From positions 1 to 64,000 of the forward strand of contig DATKYQ010000013.1 in the NCBI GenBank assembly GCA_035528415.1: a stretch of 64,000 bases of DNA. Reading direction: 5' to 3'. Below, one piece after another: positions 1-7,986 of the stretch (positions are counted from its first letter, which is position 1; the number at the start of each line of letters is the position of its first letter). Below the pieces are notes generated by a model, which did not search any database, was not told where the DNA came from, and saw only the letters and a program-made list of their open reading frames with translations. Both the position numbers and the translations under genes were made by a program. Source of the stretch: DATKYQ01 sp035528415. Its GTDB lineage: Bacteria; Myxococcota; B64-G9.

Positions 1-137
1 TTCACTACCCGCTTCTTTCAGCGCCGGCCTCGCGGCCGGACCGGTCTCCCGGATTGTCGCCTTGCGGTTCGTGTGGGTCGCTGCGACCAACTCCCCAGAG
101 GACTTTCACCTCCTGTCCAGGCCCATGCTGGGCACAC
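1..137 (-). mobile_element. 5' end of a group IIC-type self-splicing intron (domain I, runs off the left edge)
   Basis: Read on the minus strand from 137, the RNA starts GUGUGCCCAGCAUGGG and continues with GGUGAAAGUCC, then an ACCGCAAGG-like loop and CUGAAAGAAGCGG. These are the 5' consensus and domain I landmarks of bacterial group II introns. From memory, the order and wording match the class IIC intron of Oceanobacillus iheyensis closely. The first intron base lies directly behind the T-run of the tRNA-Gln terminator, which is the classic IIC target (intrinsic terminator stem-loops). The rest of the ribozyme, any reverse transcriptase gene and the 3' end lie outside the window, so completeness and mobility are unknown. 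Confidence 0.85.
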
Positions 138-162
138 AAAAAAGAGGGGCGCATGCCCCTCT
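138..162 (-). terminator. Intrinsic terminator behind tRNA-Gln, used as intron target
   Basis: On the minus strand a perfect 8-bp stem AGAGGGGC/GCCCCTCT with a 4-base loop is followed by a run of T. It lies 9 bases behind the tRNA-Gln 3' end. The group II intron starts immediately after the T-run. Confidence 0.9.
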
Positions 163-170
163 AATAAAAA

Positions 171-241
171 CTGGGAGACTAGGATTCGAACCTAGATAGA
201 CAGATCCAGAGTCTGCCGTCCTGCCATTAGACGATCTCCCA
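171..241 (-). tRNA. tRNA-Gln (anticodon CTG)
   Basis: The minus strand folds as a cloverleaf. The acceptor arms TGGGAGA/TCTCCCA pair over 7 bp. The anticodon stem GCAGA/TCTGT encloses the loop CTCTGGA, giving anticodon CTG (codon CAG). The T-loop GGTTCGAATCC is canonical. CCA is not encoded next to the discriminator G. It starts 8 bases behind the stop codon of the gene at 250-696 on the same strand and ends in a clear intrinsic terminator. Confidence 0.95.
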
Positions 242-249
242 ACAATTTA

Positions 250-696
250 TCACTTGCCCTTCGCACCGGATTTTTTCTTTCCGGTCTTTTTCTTGGCCGC
301 CTCCTTGGCGATTTTTGCAAGTTCATGGTCCGAGAGGACCGTGAAAATCGTGCAGCTGCCCTTGTACTCGTAGATGTTCAGACCTTCCCAACTGGCGCCC
401 TTCTTCTTGTTGCGCAGAAAGACGGCCCGCACTCCGGAGGTGTTGATGATCTTCTCTTGCACCACGTAGGGACTGAACAAGACCGTCTTGTGGTAGTACT
501 CGAGAGTGCGATCGTAGTCGCGGGGCGACCGAAAGCGGTTCTCGCCGATTTTCTTAGCCCAGGGTATCAAGGGTGCGCCATGGTAAGGAACCGGCGGTGT
601 CTCCCGGGCCACGGCCGGAGAGGCGGAAAACACGAACACCAGGCAAGCCGCTAAAAAGAGTCGTACAAGCCGTATTGTCACAGATCCGACGCTCAT
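250..696 (-). CDS. Small secreted protein of unknown function
   Basis: Predicted 148 residues from the ATG at 696; an upstream in-frame start at 735 is possible but would put extra charged residues before the signal. A signal peptide covers about residues 1-30 and ends at a probable cleavage site after ASPAVA. The mature part is about 118 residues, basic, with a lysine-rich C-terminus (KKKTGKKKSGAKGK). No catalytic motif or Cys pair is visible and I do not recognise the family. It is followed 8 bases downstream by tRNA-Gln on the same strand, so the tRNA may be co-transcribed. No strong ribosome binding site is seen at either start. Confidence 0.6.
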   Translation of the reverse strand: MSVGSVTIRLVRLFLAACLVFVFSASPAVARETPPVPYHGAPLIPWAKKIGENRFRSPRDYDRTLEYYHKTVLFSPYVVQEKIINTSGVRAVFLRNKKKGASWEGLNIYEYKGSCTIFTVLSDHELAKIAKEAAKKKTGKKKSGAKGK

Positions 697-772
697 TGGA
701 GAGCGGATGTTATGGACACATCGCAGGATTGTCAAGCGGAAACGGAAATCAGCGGAAACGGAAATCTGTATC

Positions 773-1465
773 TCAGTTCTGCCCGCTGAAGGCTCGCCAG
801 ACGGAGAGCAATGCCGTTGGAAACACGTCGGCCGCGGCTGGCACCACTTCGGAGGGATGATAGGTTTTCAGCGATCGATCGGCCGCGTGCAGAGCCAAGA
901 AAACCAGCAGCGCCGCCGCTCCCCCGGAGATGGCCAGCGCCAGTTCCCCGGCCGGGAAGAAAAACGCAAGCGCGCATCCGGTTGCGAACCAGGGGCCTAC
1001 CATCAGGTACTGCGCCCAGGCGGTGCGTGGTTTTTTGAAGATGGCCGGGTTCAGCGCGCATCCGAACATCGCCAGGCCGATGACCAGTACGGGGTTCATC
1101 AGCAGATCCATCTGGCCGGATTTCGCCAAGCTGCCGATTGCTGTACCCAGGCAAATAAAAGCCAGGAAAAATGAGGTCACCAACAAGAAGCGGCTCTTCA
1201 CCCGTACGGCGGTGCCCAGGGCAACAAACAGCAGGGCGGCCGTGAACAGCGGCCAGCGCAGGCTTGTCAAAAGCTGTGCCGGAAGAAAAACGGCCGCCGC
1301 CCACATGGCCCCCAGCCCGACCCAGACCGCCAACCCGAAAAACAGCCGCTGACCGAGCAGAAAGCGGCGTTGCACGTCCTGGCCCGCCATCTGCACCGTG
1401 AAGACCTCTTGCTTGGGTATCAGGCGGCGGCGTCTCTGCTCGGGTGTGATCGTCGAAGGTCTCAC
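773..1465 (-). CDS. Polytopic membrane protein of unknown function
   Basis: 230 residues from a GTG preceded by GAGGA four bases upstream. A basic cytoplasmic N-terminus (about 35 residues) is followed by roughly six hydrophobic segments, between about residues 40 and 205. There is a short charged loop near residues 140-150 (FKKPRTAW). No enzymatic motif is visible and I cannot assign a family. It lies 63 bases downstream of the CPBP protease gene on the same strand and may be its operon partner. Confidence 0.6.
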   Translation of the reverse strand: MRPSTITPEQRRRRLIPKQEVFTVQMAGQDVQRRFLLGQRLFFGLAVWVGLGAMWAAAVFLPAQLLTSLRWPLFTAALLFVALGTAVRVKSRFLLVTSFFLAFICLGTAIGSLAKSGQMDLLMNPVLVIGLAMFGCALNPAIFKKPRTAWAQYLMVGPWFATGCALAFFFPAGELALAISGGAAALLVFLALHAADRSLKTYHPSEVVPAAADVFPTALLSVWRAFSGQN

Positions 1466-1528
1466 GAGTTCCTCACGGCTTTATTCTTCCATGCATAACA
1501 ACAGGCCGGCTCGCGTTAATATTCCATT

Positions 1529-2281
1529 TCAGAGCCAGTGCTTGTGCAACATTACCAACACATCGTTGCTGACCGCCACCAGCGTGTGCAACAGCCAGCC
1601 GTACCAGAATGAGCGCGCCCTCAGGGCCAAGTATCCCAGTAATACGCCCGCGAAGACGGCGGCCAGGGTTTCGATTTGCGCCTTGCCGAAATGCAGTATG
1701 GCGAAGGGAATCATCTGCACGAAAACGGCGTAGAATCCAATGGACGGGCGCAGGCCGAAGAGCATGAAGCCGCGAAATATGAATTCCCAGCCGATGAAAT
1801 ATACGGCGTAGGCGCACTCGTAGACGAAAAAGTGCGTGCCGCTGCTAGTGGCCTCATAAAAGAGGGGATACTTCGACTGGAAGGAAGGCAGGTAGCTTAC
1901 CAGCACCAGGATGGGCAAGAAGGCGAAATACAGGCCGAATGTCGCCTTGAGACCGAACTTCCAGTCTCCCAGGCCAAGACCGAGGTCACGGGTCGGAAAA
2001 CCCAGCACCAGCCTGCCCAGCAGGAAGGGCACGATTCCGAGAAGCAACAAGCTGCAGCCGTACCAGTAGAAGGCCGGGTAGAGATCCAAAAATTCGGAGG
2101 GCGAGAAATATTTCAGGAACTTGCCGCGGAAAACCGAGCTTGAACCGTTCTCGTGAAACAAGATGATCAGAATCGTGGCGGCGACGATGACCACCAGCGC
2201 GTCGAAAGACAGGCCGCGGGTCCAGTCTGCTGCGGCCCGCGCCCAGCGACCGGGGCGAGCTGATTCATCAGGAGGATTCAC
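1529..2281 (-). CDS. CPBP (Rce1/Abi-like) family intramembrane protease
   Basis: 250 residues with several membrane segments. CPBP proteases use a motif EExxxR, a later FxxxH and a C-terminal His motif to bind metal inside the membrane. Here motif 1 reads W165-E166-xxx-R170, so the first Glu is Trp. FAILH (His197) matches motif 2, and His232 with Asn239 stand near motif 3 with altered spacing. The GTG start overlaps the gltX stop by 14 bases, which suggests translational coupling; a start further inside is possible. CPBP enzymes process prenylated proteins, bacteriocin systems and, in Myxococcota, MYXO-CTERM proteins (myxosortases). A MYXO-CTERM-like substrate is encoded at 5820-6662, but assigning this protein as its sortase is speculative. 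Confidence 0.75.
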   Translation of the reverse strand: MNPPDESARPGRWARAAADWTRGLSFDALVVIVAATILIILFHENGSSSVFRGKFLKYFSPSEFLDLYPAFYWYGCSLLLLGIVPFLLGRLVLGFPTRDLGLGLGDWKFGLKATFGLYFAFLPILVLVSYLPSFQSKYPLFYEATSSGTHFFVYECAYAVYFIGWEFIFRGFMLFGLRPSIGFYAVFVQMIPFAILHFGKAQIETLAAVFAGVLLGYLALRARSFWYGWLLHTLVAVSNDVLVMLHKHWL

Positions 2282-3728
2282 CGACCGCGTCCAGGTGGGC
2301 CATGGCCCGATCGAGGCGCGCCAGGGTTTCTGTGCGCCCGAGAATAGATATTACGGTGAACAGGGACGGACTGAATGTTGCGCCGGTCAACGCCAGACGA
2401 ATGGGCTGGGCAACCTTGCCCAGCTTGCCGTCCGCAAGTTCGTCAGACAGGGTGCGAAAGACTCCCTCGATGGCCTCTTCTTTCGAGAGATCCACTGATT
2501 CCAGGGCTGCGCGGGCGCGGCTCAGGATCGTCTCGACTCCCGGCTTGAACCACTTCTTGGCCGCCTTCTGGTCGTATTCTTGCGGGGCGCGGTAGAAATA
2601 GACCGCCATCTCCGCCATCTGCACCATGGTCTTGGCGCGTTCTTTCAGAGGAACCACGATGCGCAGCAGTTTATCGTCAGTCTCGGCTTCGATGCCCAAC
2701 TCGGACAAAAAGGACGGCAGCATATCGGCCACTTCGGGGTCGGGAGTTTCCTTGATGTAGTGCGCGTTGAGCCACCTGAGCTTGTCGGGGTTGAGCACAC
2801 CGGCCGAGCGGCCCACGTGTGACAGGTCGAACTTGTCGCACAGTTCGCTCCGCGAGAAGATCTCCTGGTCTCCGTGGCTCCAACCCAGGCGGGCCAGATA
2901 GTTGACTAAAGCATGCGGCATATAGCCCATCTTGCGGTATTCCTGCACAGAGACGCTGATGCCCTGCTTGCGGTATTCCTCTTCCCGGCGTTTGGAGAGC
3001 TTCGAACCGTCCGGTCCGTGGGTCAAGGGCATGTGCGCGAAGCGCGGAATGTCGTAGCCCAGGGCGCGGTAAAGCAGCATCTGCTTGGGTGTGTTGTCGA
3101 CGTGATCGTTGCCGCGGATGACGTGGCTGATACGCATGTCTGAGTCGTCGACCACCACGCAGAAATTATAGGTGGGCGAGCCGTCCGAGCGGGCCAGGAT
3201 CCAATCGTCCAGCTTGCTCTTATCTATCGGAATGCGGCCCATGATCAGATCGTCGAAGCTCTCCGGCGCGTCGTCGGGAGAGCGGAAACGTATGGTGAAT
3301 GGCCGTCCGTCGGGATCCTCGTTCGGATCACGCTCACGGCAGGAGCGATCGTAGATATAGGTGCGTTTTTCGGCCTCGGCTTGCTTACGCTTGCCGGAAA
3401 GCTCTTCTGCTGCACAATAGCAGCGGTAGGCCTTGCCCTCGGCCAGCAGCCGATCGAGGTGCAGGCGGTAGAGCTCGGACCTTTGCGACTGGAGGTAGGG
3501 CCCCTCGTCGATGTCGATCTCGAGCCAGCGCAGGCTGTCCAGAATCTGATCGACGGCGGCCTGAGTCGATCGTTCGCGATCAGTGTCTTCGATGCGCAAG
3601 ATGAAAGTCCCGCCTCGGCGTCTTGCGAAGAGGTGATTGAAGATTGCCGTGCGCACTCCGCCGATGTGCAGGTAGCCGGTCGGCGAAGGCGCGAAGCGTA
3701 CCCGGATTGCCGGATTCTTTTCTGTCAA
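2268..3728 (-). CDS. gltX: Glutamate-tRNA ligase
   Basis: 486 residues, close to the usual 465-490. It charges tRNA-Glu with glutamate in the cytoplasm. The class I signature HIGG is at residues 21-24 (FAPSPTGYLHIGG) and KLSKR at about residue 245 replaces KMSKS, as is normal for GltX. The start is a TTG with GGGAGG eight bases upstream; the longer reading from 3785 has no ribosome site and lies over the predicted promoter. The gene is first in a minus-strand group with the CPBP protease and a membrane protein. A tRNA-Gln gene follows about 2 kb downstream. Whether this enzyme is discriminating or also charges tRNA-Gln cannot be told here. Confidence 0.97.
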   Translation of the reverse strand: MTEKNPAIRVRFAPSPTGYLHIGGVRTAIFNHLFARRRGGTFILRIEDTDRERSTQAAVDQILDSLRWLEIDIDEGPYLQSQRSELYRLHLDRLLAEGKAYRCYCAAEELSGKRKQAEAEKRTYIYDRSCRERDPNEDPDGRPFTIRFRSPDDAPESFDDLIMGRIPIDKSKLDDWILARSDGSPTYNFCVVVDDSDMRISHVIRGNDHVDNTPKQMLLYRALGYDIPRFAHMPLTHGPDGSKLSKRREEEYRKQGISVSVQEYRKMGYMPHALVNYLARLGWSHGDQEIFSRSELCDKFDLSHVGRSAGVLNPDKLRWLNAHYIKETPDPEVADMLPSFLSELGIEAETDDKLLRIVVPLKERAKTMVQMAEMAVYFYRAPQEYDQKAAKKWFKPGVETILSRARAALESVDLSKEEAIEGVFRTLSDELADGKLGKVAQPIRLALTGATFSPSLFTVISILGRTETLARLDRAMAHLDAVGESS

Positions 3729-3756
3729 GATATGATCCTCCCGTACACCGCAGCGG

Positions 3757-3785
3757 AGCATAGCCACAACTCGAACCCATGGCAA
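3757..3785 (-). promoter_or_regulatory. Candidate sigma-70-type promoter of gltX
   Basis: Minus strand: -35 TTGCCA, 17-base spacer, -10 TATGCT. The predicted transcript start is about 20 bases before the TTG start codon of gltX. Confidence 0.45.
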
Positions 3786-3808
3786 GATTTACGAAACTTG
3801 GCCCTGTC

Positions 3809-5170
3809 TTAGTGGCTTCCTCTGGGGGCGAACAGGAAGGGGTAGGTGACGTCGACTTCGCCGCCGCCCGTGGGACGGGGAAAACGCCAGCCTTTGACAC
3901 GGGAAAGGACGCAGGCGCGTAAAGCGGTCATGGCCAGGCTGTGGCTCTGGCCGGCCTCGGCCAGGTTGACGTGGCCGCGGTAATCTATCACGAAGTGCAC
4001 GCTCAGCTTGCCGGCCAGGTCGGGGTGCCGGGTCAGCTCTCGCTCATAGCAGTAGCGGATCTGCTGGCGGTGCTTGCGGATGTATTGCCTGATAATCTCG
4101 GCGGGCAGAGAGCCTCTGAAGTGCGGCACACCGTGGGTGATGAGCGGCACATTCTCGCCTGGGCGCGAGTAGACGACTTGGGGCCTGGAGCTAGTGTCAA
4201 GATCCGGTCGGCTGACAGGCCCGCTGCGGCGCAAGAGCCCGTTACCCGTACCGCGTCCGCCCGGGCCCGTTCCGGCTACATCCAGACCGCCATATCCCCC
4301 GGACACTCCGGGTGTCTTTCCTTGCAGGCCGCCGATGGCGCTTAAGAGATCGCCTCCCAGCCCGTGATGAGTCGTGTCGATGGTGCCGCCCAATCCGGGG
4401 GCATCCGACAGCGCCGCAATCAACCCCATGCGTGAGACACGCTCGCGATCATCGGGCTTGATCGCCCGGCGCGCCGAGCGTTTGCCGGTATCGGGCGCGC
4501 CCCGCTTGCCGGCCTTGCCGGCCGGTCCGGCGGGCAGATCGGCAAGTGTCTTGACACTGGAAAGATCAGCTTTGAACAGATCCAGCGCCAAATGTTTGCG
4601 CTCCGACTCGATGCGCGAGACCAGGCTATAGAAATACCGGCTAGGCGCCTTGTGCAGTTCATTCTCCTCGGAACCCATGGCCCGCGGTCCGAGCAACAAG
4701 GTGGCCACGAAGGCTGCGGCGCCGAACAAAACAAACAAGAGGCTGTTGAGGAAGGCGGGCTCGATCTCCGAGGTCGGCAGGCTGCGGCGCGGAGGTCTTA
4801 CTCGCTGCCGCGAGATGACGATGTTCAGCCGCTCGAAATCGAGACGCAGAGACTGATCTTCGGGCAGCATGGCCATGGCCGTGCCGGGTCTGTCCGGATC
4901 GGGGACGGTCTCTTGCGGAACCCAAACGCCTCCGTCGTGGCGCTCGATGCGAGTGTTGCTGCCGGCCCTGACTGTTACGCCGCCGACATCTATATCAAGC
5001 AACGGAAAGCGATCGTGTGGCAGCACGTCGGGCAGAGGAACGGCGCATGAGCGCTCGCACCCGGCCAGGATCGTGCCCCTGCGCTCCGCTACCTGGATAA
5101 CGTCCAGCGGCGTATCTCCCCAGAAAAGCTCGATCTGAACCCTGCGCGCGAGTCTTGTCGTTTCATTCAT
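3809..5170 (-). CDS. AgmX/PglI C-terminal domain protein, single-pass membrane protein
   Basis: 453 residues from an ATG with GGAGG five bases upstream; the longer reading to 5470 would overlap the divergent gene. A cytoplasmic N-terminal domain (about 1-138) is followed by a membrane segment at about 139-161, a Lys/Arg-rich stretch, a Gly-rich linker around 250-330, and a C-terminal TonB-like domain at about 360-453. The latter contains IRYCYERELTRHPDLAGK, a VHFVIDYRGHV strand and WRFPRPTGGGEVDVTYPF, the typical AgmX/PglI C-terminal signature of myxobacteria, where some members are linked to gliding motility. It is divergent from the surface operon at 5278. The partner and exact function are unknown. 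Confidence 0.8.
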   Translation of the reverse strand: MNETTRLARRVQIELFWGDTPLDVIQVAERRGTILAGCERSCAVPLPDVLPHDRFPLLDIDVGGVTVRAGSNTRIERHDGGVWVPQETVPDPDRPGTAMAMLPEDQSLRLDFERLNIVISRQRVRPPRRSLPTSEIEPAFLNSLLFVLFGAAAFVATLLLGPRAMGSEENELHKAPSRYFYSLVSRIESERKHLALDLFKADLSSVKTLADLPAGPAGKAGKRGAPDTGKRSARRAIKPDDRERVSRMGLIAALSDAPGLGGTIDTTHHGLGGDLLSAIGGLQGKTPGVSGGYGGLDVAGTGPGGRGTGNGLLRRSGPVSRPDLDTSSRPQVVYSRPGENVPLITHGVPHFRGSLPAEIIRQYIRKHRQQIRYCYERELTRHPDLAGKLSVHFVIDYRGHVNLAEAGQSHSLAMTALRACVLSRVKGWRFPRPTGGGEVDVTYPFLFAPRGSH

Positions 5171-5239
5171 GGCTACCTCCAGTACACGGACCTTTGGATG
5201 TCTCGTCGCCCGGAAAGTTCCATCGAAAAAAAGTCGGTC

Positions 5240-5268
5240 TTGCCCTGCGGTTTGGGTGGTGCTAGTAT
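5240..5268 (+). promoter_or_regulatory. Candidate promoter of the six-gene surface operon
   Basis: -35 TTGCCC, 17-base spacer, -10 TAGTAT. The -10 ends only 9 bases before the ATG at 5278, and no ribosome binding site precedes that ATG, so the transcript would be almost leaderless. Confidence 0.5.
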
Positions 5269-5277
5269 TCCATCGAC

Positions 5278-5823
5278 ATGAAAAAGTCGATTTGCGTAGT
5301 GATAGTGCTTGCCGTTGTTGGCTTCTTTTCAACCTGGATCTGGGCTTCGGCGGCAAAGAGGCTTTCTCTGAGCCAGCTCGTCTCCGGTTCGGATAGGGTG
5401 GTCGTTGCCCGCCTGGACGCTCCCGGAACATCGGCCTGGGGACCCGATCGAATGCGTATCTACACGACATTCACCTTCGAGGTGGAGGAAGATGTCGCCG
5501 GTTCCGGGCCGAACCAGGTGACCATCGTCCAGCCCGGCGGTCGGGTGGGGCACCTGGCTCAGAAGACCCAGGGCTACCCGAGCTTCAAGGCGGGCAATCG
5601 CCTGCTGCTGTTTCTGGTGCACAAGCAGACCGCCTACAGGGTTGTAGGGCTGTCACAGGGAGTCTTCGCCTTTCACAGCCAGGGCGAGCAAGTAATCGTC
5701 GCCCAGCGTATCGAAGGCCTTTCGTTCGTGGATGACGCCGGCCACCCGATGTTGTTCGAGCACGACGAGGCGCTTTCAAAAATCCGGGCCCTGTTTGCAG
5801 CCAAGGCCGGGGTGAGCAAATGA
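5278..5823 (+). CDS. Secreted protein of unknown function, first gene of the surface operon
   Basis: 181 residues. A signal peptide or N-terminal anchor covers about residues 1-25 (basic MKKS start, hydrophobic core, ending near WASAA). The mature part looks beta-rich, with strands such as RVVVARLDA and TTFTFEVEEDV, an OB- or Ig-like pattern, but I recognise no family. The mature part has no Cys. It is the promoter-proximal gene, and its stop overlaps the next start in ATGA, so it is translationally coupled to the matrixin protease. A chaperone, inhibitor or partner role for the protease is plausible but is inference from position only. Confidence 0.75.
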   Translation: MKKSICVVIVLAVVGFFSTWIWASAAKRLSLSQLVSGSDRVVVARLDAPGTSAWGPDRMRIYTTFTFEVEEDVAGSGPNQVTIVQPGGRVGHLAQKTQGYPSFKAGNRLLLFLVHKQTAYRVVGLSQGVFAFHSQGEQVIVAQRIEGLSFVDDAGHPMLFEHDEALSKIRALFAAKAGVSK

Positions 5824-6662
5824 CCTCCCGTAAGGCACTCATGCTGATCGCCGCGTTGATGTTCTGCGCCGCGGGTCCCGCACAGGCTTTCAAGAGAACC
5901 CGCGACAAGGATACGGGAGTGTGCCTTTTTCTGACAAACTCCACCGGCACATATTTCATCAACGAGCACTGCAGCTCGGAAATCGCGGATGTCAACGACT
6001 GCATTTCCGCCATCAGGTCCGCCTTCGATAGCTGGAACGCCGGGGTTTGCACGGATCTTTCCATGATCTTCGGCGGCACTACAACGAGCACCGAAATCGG
6101 CTTCGACCAGGATCACTGGAAAGACAACATCAACCTGGTCATCTTCCAGGAGAGTTCCTGGTCGCATGATGACGAAAACGCCATCGCCATGACGACTGTG
6201 ACCTACGACGTCGATTCGGGAGAGTTAGTCGATTTCGACATCGAGTTCAACGGTGTAAACTTCGACTTCACGACGCTGGCGTCGCAGACATCCAAGATGG
6301 ATATCCAGAACACCCTTTCCCACGAGGTGGGCCACGCCCTGGGGCTCGATCACTCAGGCGATCCGACTGCGACAATGTACGCCACAGCCTCGCCGGGTGA
6401 GATCAGCAAGCGCACACTGTCCCAGGACGACATCGATGCGCTGTGCTTCGTCTATCCGGCCGACGGCGAGACGCCTGGATTTACGGACGATTCCTTCACG
6501 CAAGAATGTCGTGGAAAGGTCGGCGACGACGAGGGATGCAACTGCACCAATCATCAAGGGGGCTCGGGCGGCCTGGGATTTTTTAGCTGGCTGCTTTTGG
6601 CTTTAGCCGGCTTTCTGCTTTTACGCAGACGTAACAAGAAAGAACGGAGGTTAGTGAAATGA
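5820..6662 (+). CDS. Matrixin-type zinc metalloprotease with MYXO-CTERM-like sorting tail
   Basis: 280 residues. A signal peptide ends near PAQA (about residue 23). The metzincin zinc site is H168-E-V-G-H172-A-L-G-L-D-H178, followed by a Met-turn candidate (ATMYA) about ten residues later, as in matrixins. The C-terminus has the motif GCNC, a Gly-rich stretch, one hydrophobic segment and RRR plus further basic residues. This three-part tail resembles MYXO-CTERM, which in Myxococcota is cleaved by myxosortase so that the protein reaches the surface through its Cys. The gene overlaps both neighbours by ATGA. It probably acts on, or matures, surface proteins of the operon; the substrate is unknown. 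Confidence 0.85.
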   Translation: MTSRKALMLIAALMFCAAGPAQAFKRTRDKDTGVCLFLTNSTGTYFINEHCSSEIADVNDCISAIRSAFDSWNAGVCTDLSMIFGGTTTSTEIGFDQDHWKDNINLVIFQESSWSHDDENAIAMTTVTYDVDSGELVDFDIEFNGVNFDFTTLASQTSKMDIQNTLSHEVGHALGLDHSGDPTATMYATASPGEISKRTLSQDDIDALCFVYPADGETPGFTDDSFTQECRGKVGDDEGCNCTNHQGGSGGLGFFSWLLLALAGFLLLRRRNKKERRLVK

Positions 6663-7960
6663 TCCGCAGGTTTACTATTTTCTGCTGCGGCGCGCTGCTG
6701 GTTGCGTCCCTGGGCCTGCCTGGTTGCGACGACACCCGCTTGTTCGCGGTCACGACCCATGTCGATCTTTTCTTCCCGCAGGGGACGCTGCAGGTCGACT
6801 CGTTCGATCAGAAGGCCTCGGCCAAGATCGACATCCTGTGGGTGATCGACAACTCGGGCACCATGCGGGAAGAGCAGGACAACCTGGCTAACAACTTCCA
6901 GGCTTTCATCTCGATCATCGAGGCCTCCAGCGTCGACTACCAGATCGGTGTCATCTCGACCGACATGGTCAAAGCGGACCAATCCGGCAGGCTGCAGGGC
7001 TCGCCCAAGATCATCACGCCCGGCGCCAATGCCGCGACACAGTTCGCCGCCAACGTCAAGGTAGGCACAGACGGCGCCGGCAACGAGCGCGGTCTGGAAG
7101 CGGCATTCAAGGCGCTATCCGAGCCGCTTATCTCGGGCGACAACTCGGGCTTCCTGCGCGACGGGGCCGGATTGGCCGTCATATTCGTCTCGGACGAGGA
7201 CGACAAGTCGTACGGCATGGTTTCGTTCTTCCAACGCACCTTCGAGCAGATGAATGGCGTCGGAAACGAAAACCGGGTGGTAGCGGGCGCCATCGTCGGT
7301 GACCAGCCGGATGGCTGCTCGAACCCCAACACCGGCTCGGCCCAACCCGGCACGCGCTACCAGATGCTGGTGCAGAACGTCGGGGGCAGCATCGGCTCGA
7401 TCTGCGCCGATGATTTCAGCCAGACTTTAAATCAACTCGGACTGACGGTGGCGGGCCTGGATCGCAGGTTCAGCCTGTCGGACGAAAGCCCTGCTGAAGA
7501 CACTATTGGAGTGAAAGTAGACGGAAAGGATGTTGCGAAAGACTACCAGGAAGGCTGGCAGTTCGAGAACGGCAGCATATTCTTCAACGGCAGCTATGTG
7601 CCCCCGCCGGGCTCGACGATCGAGGTAAGCTACCTGCACCCCGAGCGTACCTTCACACTTACCCAGGTCCCCGTTCACGATCCCGCCGAACCCGGCAAGG
7701 ACATCGACGTGACCGTCTACTCGCCTACGGCCTTAGACTGCGATTCAAGCCAGGATTGTTCGTCCGGGCAGATGTGCTCGGCCGAGGCACGCAAGTGCGG
7801 CGGGCAGCCGATCTCTTACAACCTGGCCACCGGCTGGGTGTTGGAGAACACAACCAGCGGCGGCGAGGAACAGTATATCGTCGCCTTCGAGGGAGAATAT
7901 TACCCCGAGGGCGGCTCGACCGTGCAGGTTAAATACGCTTGCAAAGGCGGTTGCAAGTGA
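6659..7960 (+). CDS. VWA-domain lipoprotein, pair 1
   Basis: 433 residues. An N-terminal lipoprotein signal ends in LPGC with Cys23 as the likely lipidated residue and Asp at +2. The VWA fold starts at about residue 57: ILWVIDNSGTMREEQ carries the MIDAS-type DxSxT motif, and VIFVSDEDDKS supplies the acidic loop near the end of the domain. The C-terminal third holds beta-rich segments and a small Cys-containing part (CDSSQDCSSGQMC) that resembles the repeats of its Cys-rich partner. GGAGG lies upstream of the ATG, which overlaps the previous stop. VWA domains bind protein ligands through a divalent metal, so a surface adhesion or assembly role is likely. A paralogue lies at 9231-10250. Confidence 0.85.
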   Translation: MIRRFTIFCCGALLVASLGLPGCDDTRLFAVTTHVDLFFPQGTLQVDSFDQKASAKIDILWVIDNSGTMREEQDNLANNFQAFISIIEASSVDYQIGVISTDMVKADQSGRLQGSPKIITPGANAATQFAANVKVGTDGAGNERGLEAAFKALSEPLISGDNSGFLRDGAGLAVIFVSDEDDKSYGMVSFFQRTFEQMNGVGNENRVVAGAIVGDQPDGCSNPNTGSAQPGTRYQMLVQNVGGSIGSICADDFSQTLNQLGLTVAGLDRRFSLSDESPAEDTIGVKVDGKDVAKDYQEGWQFENGSIFFNGSYVPPPGSTIEVSYLHPERTFTLTQVPVHDPAEPGKDIDVTVYSPTALDCDSSQDCSSGQMCSAEARKCGGQPISYNLATGWVLENTTSGGEEQYIVAFEGEYYPEGGSTVQVKYACKGGCK

Positions 7961-7986
7961 GTCGCGCGAGGAAAGGAACGCAAGAC

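Noticed and set aside
5171..5277. GG-N10-GC match on the minus strand upstream of the AgmX/PglI-domain gene
   Set aside because: The -12 element reads CGGGC instead of TTGC and the -24 lacks TGGCAC, so it is a chance spacing match.
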